NCBI GenBank assembly: GCA_964450355.1
Contig: CAYVDH010000049.1
Span: forward strand, 1 to 20,422
Source: CAYVDH01 sp964450355
GTDB lineage: Bacteria > Bacteroidota > Bacteroidia > NS11-12g > UBA955
Length of the DNA: 20,422 nucleotides
Direction of reading: 5' to 3'
Of this stretch, positions 1 to 7,703 are shown piece after piece. Within the stretch, counting starts at the first letter, position 1; every line of letters starts with the position of its first letter. Under the pieces are notes generated by a model. The model searched no databases and was not told where the DNA came from. It worked only from the letters and a program-made list of their open reading frames with translations. The position numbers were made by a program, and so were the translations under genes.

Positions 1-2
1 AT

Positions 3-10
3 TAACTTTG
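3..10 (+). promoter_or_regulatory. Bacteroidota -7 box of the substrate-binding protein gene
   Basis: TAACTTTG fits the TAnnTTTG -7 consensus of the Bacteroidota primary sigma factor and ends 10 nt before the ATG at 21. The transcript would have a very short leader. The -33 element lies outside the window, so the call rests on the -7 box alone. Confidence 0.5.
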
Positions 11-20
11 TGATTTTAAA

Positions 21-881
21 ATGCGTACATTTAAAATAGGTGGAGTTCCTGAACATTTTAATTTTCCTTGGAAATTAGCTCAAGATTTCAAATTTTTTGA
101 AAAAGATAACTTAAAAATACAATGGACATTTTATCCTTCTGGAACTGGAGCAATGGTCAATGCTCTCAAAAACAAGGAACTGGATATTGCCATATTACTT
201 ACCGAAGGTGCTGTAGCTTCAATCATCAATGGACTAGAGGCTAAAATCATAAAACAATTCATCAGTTCTCCTTTAATTTGGGGTGTTCATACTGGATTTA
301 ATTCAAACATTAGTCAAGTAAAAGAAAATCTAAAATACAGTATCAGTAGGTTCAACAGTGGCAGCCATCTTATGGCAATTATTGATGCTAAAATTAGAAA
401 CTTCAATATTAACGAACATCAATGGGTCATTTCTAACGACTTAAATGGCTCTATTCATGATTTAAATACCCATGCTTCTGATTTGTTTTTATGGGAAAAA
501 TACACAACTAAACCTTATGTCAATAAAGGTTTGCTAAGAAAAATAAGTGAATTTGTTACTCCTTGGAGTTGTTTTCAAATTGTAGCATCTAATCAGCTAT
601 TGAATGAATTCCCTGATGAAATTCGCAAAATAATGTCCATCATTAATTTTACAAGCAAACAATTCATGACCTCTGATAATAGCATAGATATGTTAATCGA
701 AAATTACGAATTAACACCTGAAGATGCTCATTCTTGGTTTTACAGTACAGAGTGGAACACCGACTTTAATATCAGTGAAAAAATGCTAGAAAATGTGATG
801 AATACCTTGTTGCAAATTCAAATCATACAAAAGAAATTAAAGCCTGAGGAATTGATTCACCCCATGGTAAATTTAATTTAG
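21..881 (+). CDS. Periplasmic-binding-protein-like (type 2 / NMT1-like) substrate-binding protein without signal peptide
   Basis: A 286-aa protein that resembles type 2 substrate-binding proteins of ABC importers. The N-terminal strand (FKIGGVPEHFNFPW) is followed by an acidic, solvent-facing region and the typical 'MVNALKNKELDIAILLTEG' segment (about residues 46-64), where such proteins contact ligand. The odd point is that no signal peptide or lipobox is present: the ATG at 21 is directly followed by the first beta strand, and a -7 box ends only 10 nt upstream, so a longer N-terminus is unlikely. The product should therefore be cytosolic, acting as a ligand-binding or enzymatic relative rather than a classic import receptor. 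No ABC permease or ATPase gene is next to it. It converges on the proline dehydrogenase gene, and the two coding ends overlap by 9 nt. The specific ligand cannot be read from the sequence. Confidence 0.75.
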   Translation: MRTFKIGGVPEHFNFPWKLAQDFKFFEKDNLKIQWTFYPSGTGAMVNALKNKELDIAILLTEGAVASIINGLEAKIIKQFISSPLIWGVHTGFNSNISQVKENLKYSISRFNSGSHLMAIIDAKIRNFNINEHQWVISNDLNGSIHDLNTHASDLFLWEKYTTKPYVNKGLLRKISEFVTPWSCFQIVASNQLLNEFPDEIRKIMSIINFTSKQFMTSDNSIDMLIENYELTPEDAHSWFYSTEWNTDFNISEKMLENVMNTLLQIQIIQKKLKPEELIHPMVNLI

Positions 882-2036
882 CTTTCTTCTGTTTAATTCT
901 TTGTTTATCAAAGCAAGTTCTCTACCTGCTTGCCCCTTGACACTGCTATTTTCTTTTGCTCTACGACCTAAATAAGGTAAAACTGATTTTACTGGCCCAT
1001 AAGGAACATATTTTGCTACATTGTAATTTAATTTAGACAAATTAAAACTGATGTGATCACTCATGCCCAATAATTGAGCATAATAAATCTTGGAGTCGTT
1101 GTTATTTAAGTTGTATTGAGTTTGTAATTCGCTTAAATATTGACAACTTTCTTCGTTATGAGTTCCAGCACAAATAGAAATTCTACTGTTATTTTGGACA
1201 CAATATTCTAAAATGGAATTGTATTCTTTATCAGTGCTGGATTTATTGGGTTGTATTGGGCTGGGATAACCCATCAACTGAGCTCTTTCTCTTTCTTTTT
1301 CCATGTAAGCTCCTCTCACTAATTTATAACCTATAAAGCAATCTAATTTTTGAGAAACTTCTTTAACATGTTCAAGCCTATTGGTTCTATAACATTGAAT
1401 GGTGTTATAAATTACCGCATTTTCTTTATTAAATAATTTCATCATTTCATAAGTCAATTGGTCTATGGCGTCCTGAATCCAGGTTTCTTCAGCATCTACA
1501 AACAACCGAACTTGTTTGTTGTAGGCATGTTCGCACAAATTATGGAATCGTTTTTTGAATCTTTGGTACTCTTCTTTTTCTAATGCATTTAATTCTTTGT
1601 TAGAACTTACTTTTTCTAATAATTCAAACCTTCCAATACCTGTAGTTTTAAAAACACTGAAAGGAATGTCAGAATTGCCAGAAGACATATCAATTGTTTT
1701 TTTAATTTCTTCGAAAGTGGAATTGAAATTTTCTTCACTCTCCTCTCCTTCAACAGAATAATCCAAAATTGTCCCAATTTTAGAATCTGACAATTGTTTA
1801 ATGGTTTTTTGGCATTCTTGAATGGTTTCACCACCGCAAAATTGTTCAAAAATGGTGGATCTGATGATTGATTTTATAGGGGCTTTAATTCTCAACAAAA
1901 AGGAAGCAATGCTTGGCCCTTTTTGGACTAAAAATGGATAATTAAAGCTTTTGAATAACAAGGAAGCTTTTTTAAGGGATTGATTACTTTTATGAGCAAA
2001 TGCAATTTCTGTGTTATTAAAATCAATTTTAGACAT
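873..2036 (-). CDS. Proline dehydrogenase (monofunctional PRODH)
   Basis: A 387-aa FAD enzyme that oxidises L-proline to delta-1-pyrroline-5-carboxylate and passes electrons to the quinone pool, the first step of proline use as carbon and nitrogen source. Family hallmarks run in order along the beta/alpha barrel: 'VDAEET' (around residue 180), 'YKLVRGAYMEKERERA' (around 235-250), and the C-terminal 'YVPYGPVKSVLPYLGRRAKENS', whose R358-R359-x-x-E362 matches the RRxxE proline-carboxylate and FAD site. The length fits the monofunctional form. No P5C dehydrogenase domain is fused and none is nearby. The start at 2036 gives a complete N-terminus. A weak -7-like box on the - strand (TAATATTG, 2057-2050) lies 13 nt upstream. 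The 3' end overlaps the convergent upstream gene by 9 nt, with no terminator hairpin between them. Confidence 0.92.
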   Translation of the reverse strand: MSKIDFNNTEIAFAHKSNQSLKKASLLFKSFNYPFLVQKGPSIASFLLRIKAPIKSIIRSTIFEQFCGGETIQECQKTIKQLSDSKIGTILDYSVEGEESEENFNSTFEEIKKTIDMSSGNSDIPFSVFKTTGIGRFELLEKVSSNKELNALEKEEYQRFKKRFHNLCEHAYNKQVRLFVDAEETWIQDAIDQLTYEMMKLFNKENAVIYNTIQCYRTNRLEHVKEVSQKLDCFIGYKLVRGAYMEKERERAQLMGYPSPIQPNKSSTDKEYNSILEYCVQNNSRISICAGTHNEESCQYLSELQTQYNLNNNDSKIYYAQLLGMSDHISFNLSKLNYNVAKYVPYGPVKSVLPYLGRRAKENSSVKGQAGRELALINKELNRRKLN

Positions 2037-2080
2037 GAAAATGATGCTGCAATATTATCAATAAATAACGTATTAACGAA

Positions 2081-2677
2081 TTAATTTTTTAAAGTTTTTT
2101 GTCTTACCATTTCTATGAAATTCAACAATTCATCCTTGCCAGATTTATCGCTAGCCGAAGTAGTAAATATCTCTGGCAATTCCTCCCAAGTTTCTAATAG
2201 GGTCTTTTTATAATGTTCAATGTTGTCAATTATTTCTTTCGGTTTTAATTTATCTGTTTTAGTAAATACGATGGCAAAGGGAATCCCACTTATTCCACAC
2301 CATTCCATAAATTCTAAATCTATTTTTTGAGGTTCTAATCTTGAATCAATTAATACAAAAACACAATTCATCACTTCTCTTTCTACCAAATAATTCTGAA
2401 TTAAATCCCCAAATCCTGCTCTTTTTTCTTTTGAAATTTTAGCATAACCATACCCTGGTAAATCAATGATGTACCACTTTTTTTCAACTAAAAACTGAAC
2501 TATGTGTTGTGTTTTACCAGGAGTTGAAGATGTTTTAGCTAAATCTTTTTGATTGCATAACATATTGATTAAAGAGCTTTTACCTACATTACTTCTGCCA
2601 ATAAAAGCAAATTCAATTAAATCTGGTTTTGGCATTTTTTGTATAGATGGGTACGACCCTTTAAATTCTGTTTTCAT
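2081..2677 (-). CDS. engB: Ribosome biogenesis GTP-binding protein EngB (YihA/YsxC)
   Basis: A 198-aa GTPase of the TrmE-Era-EngA-YihA-Septin class, needed for late assembly of the large ribosomal subunit. All G motifs are visible: G1 GRSNVGKS (residues 27-34), G2 threonines in TSSTPGKTQ (49-57), G3 DLPG (72-75) followed by the EngB-specific YGYAK, G4 TKTDK (139-143), and G5 TSAS (173-176). The N-terminus 'MKTEFKGSYPSIQKMPKPDLIEFAFIG' and the overall length are normal for the family, so the ATG at 2677 is well supported. A -7 box on the - strand (TAATTTTG, 2712-2705) ends 27 nt upstream of the start. The gene diverges from ubiE, and their promoters touch. Confidence 0.96.
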   Translation of the reverse strand: MKTEFKGSYPSIQKMPKPDLIEFAFIGRSNVGKSSLINMLCNQKDLAKTSSTPGKTQHIVQFLVEKKWYIIDLPGYGYAKISKEKRAGFGDLIQNYLVEREVMNCVFVLIDSRLEPQKIDLEFMEWCGISGIPFAIVFTKTDKLKPKEIIDNIEHYKKTLLETWEELPEIFTTSASDKSGKDELLNFIEMVRQKTLKN

Positions 2678-2696
2678 TTGATATTATTAATAAATG

Positions 2697-2704
2697 TATC
2701 TTTG
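2697..2704 (+). promoter_or_regulatory. -7 box of the ubiE-porT-tgt-permease operon
   Basis: TATCTTTG is a perfect TAnnTTTG match, 21 nt before the TTG start of ubiE. It directly abuts the oppositely oriented -7 box of engB. Confidence 0.65.
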
Positions 2705-2712
2705 CAAAATTA
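2705..2712 (-). promoter_or_regulatory. -7 box of engB
   Basis: Reading the - strand, TAATTTTG matches TAnnTTTG and lies 27 nt upstream of the engB ATG. Its 3' end touches the ubiE -7 box, forming the palindrome TTTGCAAA at 2701-2708. The predicted transcription start of each promoter falls inside the other box. Confidence 0.6.
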
Positions 2713-2725
2713 ATATAAAAACACA

Positions 2726-3451
2726 TTGAGTACTGTAAAACCCAATAATAATTCTAGTCAAAGTAAAAAAGAGCAAGTAGAGCAGATGTTTGATAACATT
2801 TCTAAAAAATATGACTTTCTCAATCATTTTTTATCTTTGGGTATTGATAAAACATGGAGAAAGAAAGCCATAAATGAACTTAAAAACAGCCACCCAAAAC
2901 AAATTCTAGATATGGCTACAGGCACTGGTGATTTGGCTATTGCTGGCCTTAAATTAAATCCAGATAAAATTTCAGGTATAGACTTAAGTGAAGGCATGTT
3001 GAGTATAGCTCGCAAAAAAAACATCCCACTAGAGCATGCAAACAAAATAGATTGGATTAAAGGCGATAGCGAGAAAATACATTTTAATGACAATACTTTT
3101 GATGCTTGTACTGTTGGATTTGGTGTAAGAAATTTTGAAAATTTAACCCAAGGTTTAACTGAAATTCACAGAGTGCTTAAACCAAATTGCAAATTGGTGG
3201 TATTGGAATTCAGCAAACCTACAGTTTTCCCTGTCAAACAATTGTATAATTTTTACTTTAACACAATATTACCATTTTGGGGGCGTTACTTTTCTAAAGA
3301 CAACAGCGCATATACCTACTTACCTGAATCAGTAAAACATTTCCCAGATGGTGAGGACTTTTTAAAACAATTAAATACTATAGGATTTAAAAATACTACC
3401 CAACAAAAATTAACATTTGGTATATGCAGTATTTACACAGGATTAAAATAA
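2726..3451 (+). CDS. ubiE: Demethylmenaquinone methyltransferase UbiE/MenG
   Basis: A 241-aa class I SAM-dependent methyltransferase that converts demethylmenaquinone to menaquinone, the respiratory quinone of Bacteroidota. Visible landmarks: the N-terminal UbiE signature 'MFDNISKKYDFLNHFLSLGIDKTWRKKAI' (21-49), SAM motif I LDMATGTGD (61-69), 'GIDLSEGML' (84-92), 'FGVRNF' and, near the end, the second UbiE signature 'SAYTYLPESVKHFPDG'. It starts with TTG at 2726, because no in-frame ATG precedes the conserved N-terminal helix and a -7 box sits 21 nt upstream. The last 28 nt overlap the start of porT, which implies translational coupling. It is the first gene of a four-gene operon. A more divergent relative lies at 17786-18502. 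Confidence 0.95.
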   Translation: MSTVKPNNNSSQSKKEQVEQMFDNISKKYDFLNHFLSLGIDKTWRKKAINELKNSHPKQILDMATGTGDLAIAGLKLNPDKISGIDLSEGMLSIARKKNIPLEHANKIDWIKGDSEKIHFNDNTFDACTVGFGVRNFENLTQGLTEIHRVLKPNCKLVVLEFSKPTVFPVKQLYNFYFNTILPFWGRYFSKDNSAYTYLPESVKHFPDGEDFLKQLNTIGFKNTTQQKLTFGICSIYTGLK

Positions 3452-4119
3452 TTGTCTTTCTATTATTTGTATTTCAAACTGAATTGTATTCTCAGGGTCG
3501 TCAACACAACCCCAATTACGACTTGCAAAAAATTCATTTTGGATTTTCAATCGTTCCTAATCATGCAAAATCAAAAGTCATATTAGCCAAAGATTTTTAC
3601 ATAAAAGATTCCGTTAGAAGCATTACTCCTGTTGGTTTTGCTGGTTTTGGCTTTGGGGGAATAGCTGATTTTAGAATTGGAAAATACTTTACTGTGAGAT
3701 GGTTGCCTCAAATTCAGTTTTCTCAACGCAACTACAAATTTATATTCTCTGATCGCGAAGAAATTGCTAAAACTGAAACAGTGTCACTTGATCAAAATTT
3801 TTTATTAAAATACCATTCATCTCGACATGGAAATCACCGCGTGTATTTGGTTGGTGGAGTAAAATACACACACGATTTTTCGAGCAATGAAAGCACCATT
3901 CGAAGCCCAAACAGAGCCATGATTCCTTACAAAAGGGAATCCTTTTTCTATGAATTTGGGTTTGGATACGACCATTTTGGCACCTTTGCTCTCATATCTA
4001 CTGAATTCAAAATGAGCAACAGCATCACCAACATGATTAGTAAAGACCCATACATTTACACCAGCTCCATTGACCGAATTCAAGCTCGTTTATTTCAAAT
4101 CTCTTTTCATTTCCAATAG
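3424..4119 (+). CDS. porT: Type IX secretion system protein PorT (outer-membrane beta-barrel-like)
   Basis: A 231-aa exported protein. The signal peptide covers about residues 1-23 (hydrophobic IIVFLLFVF, then ELYSQ|G). The mature part begins 'RQHNPNYDLQKIHFGFSIV' and continues as alternating amphipathic strands with Gly/aromatic-rich turns (GFGGIADFRIGKYFTVRWLP), ending on an aromatic strand (ARLFQISFHFQ), as in small outer-membrane barrels. PorT is a T9SS component, and family knowledge places it directly downstream of ubiE in many Bacteroidota, as here. The ATG lies inside the ubiE coding region (28-nt overlap), and the stop TAG overlaps the tgt GTG by one base. The identification rests on recalled sequence character plus this gene order. 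A generic porin-family barrel is the alternative. Confidence 0.78.
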   Translation: MQYLHRIKIIVFLLFVFQTELYSQGRQHNPNYDLQKIHFGFSIVPNHAKSKVILAKDFYIKDSVRSITPVGFAGFGFGGIADFRIGKYFTVRWLPQIQFSQRNYKFIFSDREEIAKTETVSLDQNFLLKYHSSRHGNHRVYLVGGVKYTHDFSSNESTIRSPNRAMIPYKRESFFYEFGFGYDHFGTFALISTEFKMSNSITNMISKDPYIYTSSIDRIQARLFQISFHFQ

Positions 4120-5237
4120 TGTTTTTTAATTTATCACATACAGAATCTAACAGCAATGCTCGTGCAGGAGTTATTAACACTGACCACGGACTTATAGAAA
4201 CCCCTATTTTCATGCCAGTTGGAACTGTGGGTTCGGTTAAAGCCATCAATCAATCGCAATTAAAAGATGAAATCAAAGCCGAAATCATTTTAGGCAATAC
4301 CTATCATTTGTATTTGCGTCCGGGAACTTCAATATTAAACCAAGCTGGGGGACTTCATCAATTTATAAATTGGGATAGACCCATATTGACAGACAGTGGT
4401 GGATATCAGGTGTACTCACTTGCTGAGAAAAGAAAATTAACAGAACAAGGAGCTAAGTTTCAATCACACATCGATGGAAGCACTCATTTGTTTACTCCAG
4501 AAAATGTCATGGATATTCAAAGGCAAATTGGTGCTGATATCATCATGGCTTTTGATGAATGTCCTCCCTATCCTAGCACTTATCAATACGCTGAAAAAAG
4601 CATGAAAATGACCCACCGTTGGTTAGATAGATGTTTTCAAAGATTCAATGAAACAGACTCATTGTATGGATATAAACAACATTTATTTCCCATATTGCAA
4701 GGCAGCACTTACAAAGACTTAAGAACTCAAAGCGCTGAATACATTGCATCAAAAAATGCTGATGGAAATGCCATTGGAGGTCTTAGTGTGGGTGAACCTG
4801 CAGAATCTATGTATGAGTTAACTAATTTAGTATGTGGAATTTTACCAAAAGATAAACCAAGGTATTTAATGGGTGTTGGCACTCCAGAAAACATACTTGA
4901 ATGCATAGCATTAGGTGTAGATATGTTTGATTGTGTCATGCCATCAAGGAATGCAAGAAATGGCGGACTATTTACAGAAAATGGCATCATCAATATCCGA
5001 AATAAAAAATGGGAAAATGATTTTTCATGTGTGGACGAAAAACACTTGCCAAATTATTCAAAAGCCTATTTAAGACATTTGTTTGTAGCTGGTGAAATGT
5101 TAGGTCCTCAATTAGCGACATTACACAATTTGTCTTTTTATCTGTGGTTAGTAAAAACAGCTAGAGAAAAAATCATTCAAAACGAATTCACCTCTTGGAA
5201 AAATAACTTGGTACAAAAATTGAGACAAAAGTTGTAA
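4119..5237 (+). CDS. tgt: Queuine tRNA-ribosyltransferase (TGT) with the usual zinc cysteines missing
   Basis: A 372-aa TIM-barrel enzyme that exchanges guanine 34 for preQ1 in tRNAs with GUN anticodons. The barrel starts 'ARAGVINTDHGLIETPIFMPVGTVGSVKA'. Catalytic Asp92 lies in DSGGYQVYSL and nucleophile Asp271 in DMFDCVMPSRNARNG. The C-terminal 'YSKAYLRHLF' and 'LATLHNLSFYLWL' are intact. The start is GTG at 4119, sharing its G with the porT stop TAG, and the N-terminus fits the family from residue 3. Odd feature: where most bacterial TGTs carry the zinc motif CxCxxC before the final His (here H336), this protein reads FSCVDEKHLPNYS (C304 and H309 only). Such loss may be common in Bacteroidota, and enzyme activity is still likely because both Asp residues remain. 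The gap to the next gene is 8 nt. Confidence 0.95.
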   Translation: MFFNLSHTESNSNARAGVINTDHGLIETPIFMPVGTVGSVKAINQSQLKDEIKAEIILGNTYHLYLRPGTSILNQAGGLHQFINWDRPILTDSGGYQVYSLAEKRKLTEQGAKFQSHIDGSTHLFTPENVMDIQRQIGADIIMAFDECPPYPSTYQYAEKSMKMTHRWLDRCFQRFNETDSLYGYKQHLFPILQGSTYKDLRTQSAEYIASKNADGNAIGGLSVGEPAESMYELTNLVCGILPKDKPRYLMGVGTPENILECIALGVDMFDCVMPSRNARNGGLFTENGIINIRNKKWENDFSCVDEKHLPNYSKAYLRHLFVAGEMLGPQLATLHNLSFYLWLVKTAREKIIQNEFTSWKNNLVQKLRQKL

Positions 5238-5245
5238 GAATTGAC

Positions 5246-6328
5246 ATGTTAAAATTACTAGATAAATACATCATTAAAAAATTCCTATCAACTTTTGTAG
5301 TGACATTGAGCTTGTTCATTGTCATTATCATCGTTTTTGATATTTCTGAAAAATTAGATGATTTTTTAGAAAAAAAAGCTCCTGTAAGTGAAATATTTTT
5401 AAAGTACTATGCCAATTATGTCCCTAATTTTTTAAATTTATTCAGCCCTGTATTCATATTCATATCTGTCATTTTTTTTACTTCAAAACTAGCCTCCAGA
5501 AGCGAAATTGTAGCGACCCTGTCTGGTGGTGTTAGTTACAATCGATTTCTAAGACCTTACATTATTACTGCAGCAATTTTAGCTGTTTTATCGTTTTTTT
5601 TAAATGCTTATATTATTCCTCATTCAGATAAAATTAGATTGAATTTTGAAAACAAATACATAAGAAATTTAAACGATGATTACACCAACAACAAACATGT
5701 ACAATTAAAGAAAAATGAATATTTTTATTTAGAATATTTTGGGTATGCAGATAGTTCTGGCATTGGAGTGAGCTTAGAAAAACATGGTAACAACAGAATT
5801 GAAAGCAAGTTGTACGCTAAAAAAATGAGTTTCAACAAACAGTCCAATAAATGGAGATTAGAAGATTGGGTATTGAGAGAATACATCAACGATACTTTTC
5901 AAAAGGTAAGCCGAGGGAAATTCATAGATACTACAATACAATTTAATCCTGCCGATTTTTTTAGGTACAATGACGATGTACAAGCGTTAGACATCAATGA
6001 ATTGAATCAATTTATCGAAGATGAAAAAATGAAAGGCACTTCGAATGTGGACTATTATGTCACCGAAAAATACAGGAGGTATGCCACGCCATTTGCCACC
6101 TTCATATTAACCATTATTGGGGTTTGTGTTTCCAGCAAAAAATCGAGAGGTGGTGTAGGTTTAAATTTAGGAGTGGGTATTTTATTGAGCTTTTTGTATT
6201 TATTTGTTATTCAATTTTTTAACACCTATGGAGCTACAGGCATTATATTCCCCATGTTGGCAGTTTGGATTCCCAATTTTATATTCATGGGGGTAGCTTA
6301 TTACTTGTACAGAAATGTACAGAAATAG
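5246..6328 (+). CDS. LptF/LptG (YjgP/YjgQ) family lipopolysaccharide export permease
   Basis: A 360-aa inner-membrane protein of the YjgP/YjgQ family. These are the permease subunits of the LptB2FG transporter that pulls lipopolysaccharide out of the inner membrane. The layout is characteristic: three N-terminal membrane spans (about 13-32, 58-80 and 103-124), a periplasmic beta-jellyroll of about 150 residues, and three C-terminal spans (about 282-298, 306-325 and 333-355). The start 'MLKLLDKYIIKKFLSTF' and the segment 'SKLASRSEIVATLSGGVSYNRFLRPY' between spans 2 and 3 are family hallmarks. Its ATG is 8 nt after the tgt stop, so it is the last gene of the ubiE operon. LptF and LptG are hard to separate by eye, so no symbol is given. 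Confidence 0.88.
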   Translation: MLKLLDKYIIKKFLSTFVVTLSLFIVIIIVFDISEKLDDFLEKKAPVSEIFLKYYANYVPNFLNLFSPVFIFISVIFFTSKLASRSEIVATLSGGVSYNRFLRPYIITAAILAVLSFFLNAYIIPHSDKIRLNFENKYIRNLNDDYTNNKHVQLKKNEYFYLEYFGYADSSGIGVSLEKHGNNRIESKLYAKKMSFNKQSNKWRLEDWVLREYINDTFQKVSRGKFIDTTIQFNPADFFRYNDDVQALDINELNQFIEDEKMKGTSNVDYYVTEKYRRYATPFATFILTIIGVCVSSKKSRGGVGLNLGVGILLSFLYLFVIQFFNTYGATGIIFPMLAVWIPNFIFMGVAYYLYRNVQK

Positions 6329-6366
6329 CTTAATTTTTTTAATGTCATTATTCTAAATATTTTTTC

Positions 6367-6374
6367 TATTTTTG
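6367..6374 (+). promoter_or_regulatory. -7 box of the nucleotide-sugar dehydrogenase gene
   Basis: TATTTTTG is a perfect TAnnTTTG match ending 21 nt before the ATG at 6396, in the 67-nt spacer after the permease gene. It overlaps an upstream in-frame TTG at 6372, which argues against that codon being the start. Confidence 0.6.
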
Positions 6375-6395
6375 CACCTTATTTTTAAAAAACAA

Positions 6396-7691
6396 ATGGG
6401 TATTTTCTCTGACATCGTTTCCAAACAAAAATCAATAGCAGTTATTGGTTTAGGATATGTAGGCTTGCCATTAGCACTTGAATTTGCTAAGAAATACAAG
6501 GTAGTGGGGTTTGATATCAATCCAAAAAGAGTGGACATGTTGAATCGAAAAGAAGACCCAAGCAAAGAGGTAGAACCAAGTGAGTTCGAAGGTTGTGATA
6601 TCACTTTTTCACATCAATTAGACGACATCAAGTCTTGCTCCTTTTACATTGTAGCCGTTCCTACTCCTATTGATGAAGGTAAAAACCCAGATTTAAAACC
6701 ATTAGTTGGGGCTTCAAAAACAGTTGGAAAAGTGCTTAAAAAAGGAGATTACGTTGTTTTTGAAAGCACTGTTTATCCTGGTTGTACCGAAGAGGATTGC
6801 ATACCTGTAATGGAAAAAGAAAGTGGTTTGGTATTTAATCAAGACTTCAAAGTTGGTTATTCCCCAGAGAGAATCAATCCGGGTGACAAAGTGAACACCT
6901 TAACCAAAATTTTAAAAATTGTTTCAGGCAGTGATGCTGAGAGTCTTGAAGAAATTGCTTCATTGTATGGCTCCATCATCAGTGCTGGCATCCATAAAGC
7001 TCCAACCCTAAAAGTGGCTGAAGCAGCAAAAATCATTGAAAACACCCAAAGGGATTTGAACATTTCATTGATGAATGAATTGAGTTTGATATTCGACAAA
7101 ATGAACATCAATACTTACGATGTCATCGAAGCTGCAGGAACCAAATGGAATTTCTTAAAATTTAGTCCGGGATTAGTTGGTGGACATTGCATTGGAGTTG
7201 ACCCATATTATTTAACTTACAAAGCCACAGAACTAGGATTGCATCCAAGAGTAATTGCAGCAGGACGATTCACCAACGACATGATGGGTGCTCACATTGC
7301 AAAAGTGGCAATAAAAAAATTAATCAACAACGATAAAAAAATCAAAGACTGTAAAATCTTGATATTAGGTGCTACTTTCAAAGAAGATGTTGCAGACATA
7401 AGAAATTCTAAAATAGTTGACATTGTTAAAGAATTGAAAAGTTTCAACTTAGCTGTTGAAGTCGTTGACCCAAGAGCCGATGCCGAGGAAGTATTTGAAG
7501 AATATGGTTTTCATTTAAGTCCAGAAATTGGCAAAAATTACGATGGAGTGATTGCTGCAGTGAGCCATCAAGAATACAAAGGCCTGAACGAAGACTATTT
7601 CAAATCGATTTGCAATCCTAACTCCTTTGTGTTGGATTTAAAAGGACTATACCGTGGACAATTCAAAACCATGGAATATTGGAGTTTGTAA
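6396..7691 (+). CDS. Nucleotide-sugar dehydrogenase, WbpA/TviB type (UDP-N-acetylhexosamine 6-dehydrogenase)
   Basis: A 431-aa NAD-dependent enzyme that oxidises C6 of a UDP-N-acetylhexosamine to the uronic acid, a precursor for O-antigen or capsule sugars. The N-terminal Rossmann motif GLGYVG spans residues 18-23. The 'ESTVYPGCTEE' segment is typical of the WbpA/TviB branch rather than UDP-glucose dehydrogenases. The central linker helix 'EAAKIIENTQRDLNISLMNEL' and catalytic Cys265 in GGHCIGVDPYYL are present, as is the C-terminal UDP-binding domain 'ILGATFKEDVADIRNSK'. I start it at ATG 6396 because the in-frame TTG at 6372 lies inside the -7 box and adds only eight non-conserved residues. 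No sugar-synthesis neighbours are visible, which is unusual for this enzyme. GlcNAc and GalNAc substrates cannot be distinguished here. Confidence 0.92.
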   Translation: MGIFSDIVSKQKSIAVIGLGYVGLPLALEFAKKYKVVGFDINPKRVDMLNRKEDPSKEVEPSEFEGCDITFSHQLDDIKSCSFYIVAVPTPIDEGKNPDLKPLVGASKTVGKVLKKGDYVVFESTVYPGCTEEDCIPVMEKESGLVFNQDFKVGYSPERINPGDKVNTLTKILKIVSGSDAESLEEIASLYGSIISAGIHKAPTLKVAEAAKIIENTQRDLNISLMNELSLIFDKMNINTYDVIEAAGTKWNFLKFSPGLVGGHCIGVDPYYLTYKATELGLHPRVIAAGRFTNDMMGAHIAKVAIKKLINNDKKIKDCKILILGATFKEDVADIRNSKIVDIVKELKSFNLAVEVVDPRADAEEVFEEYGFHLSPEIGKNYDGVIAAVSHQEYKGLNEDYFKSICNPNSFVLDLKGLYRGQFKTMEYWSL

Positions 7692-7703
7692 AATAATTGC
7701 TCT

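Noticed and set aside
2824..3093. Antisense frame within ubiE, and similar ones within PRODH, porT, tgt, the dehydrogenase and the 168-aa gene
   Set aside because: Each is fully contained in a recognised gene on the other strand, without promoter, family signature or signal.
6372..6395. TTG at 6372 as start of the nucleotide-sugar dehydrogenase
   Set aside because: It lies within the TATTTTTG -7 box, and the added eight residues are not family-like. ATG 6396 is better.
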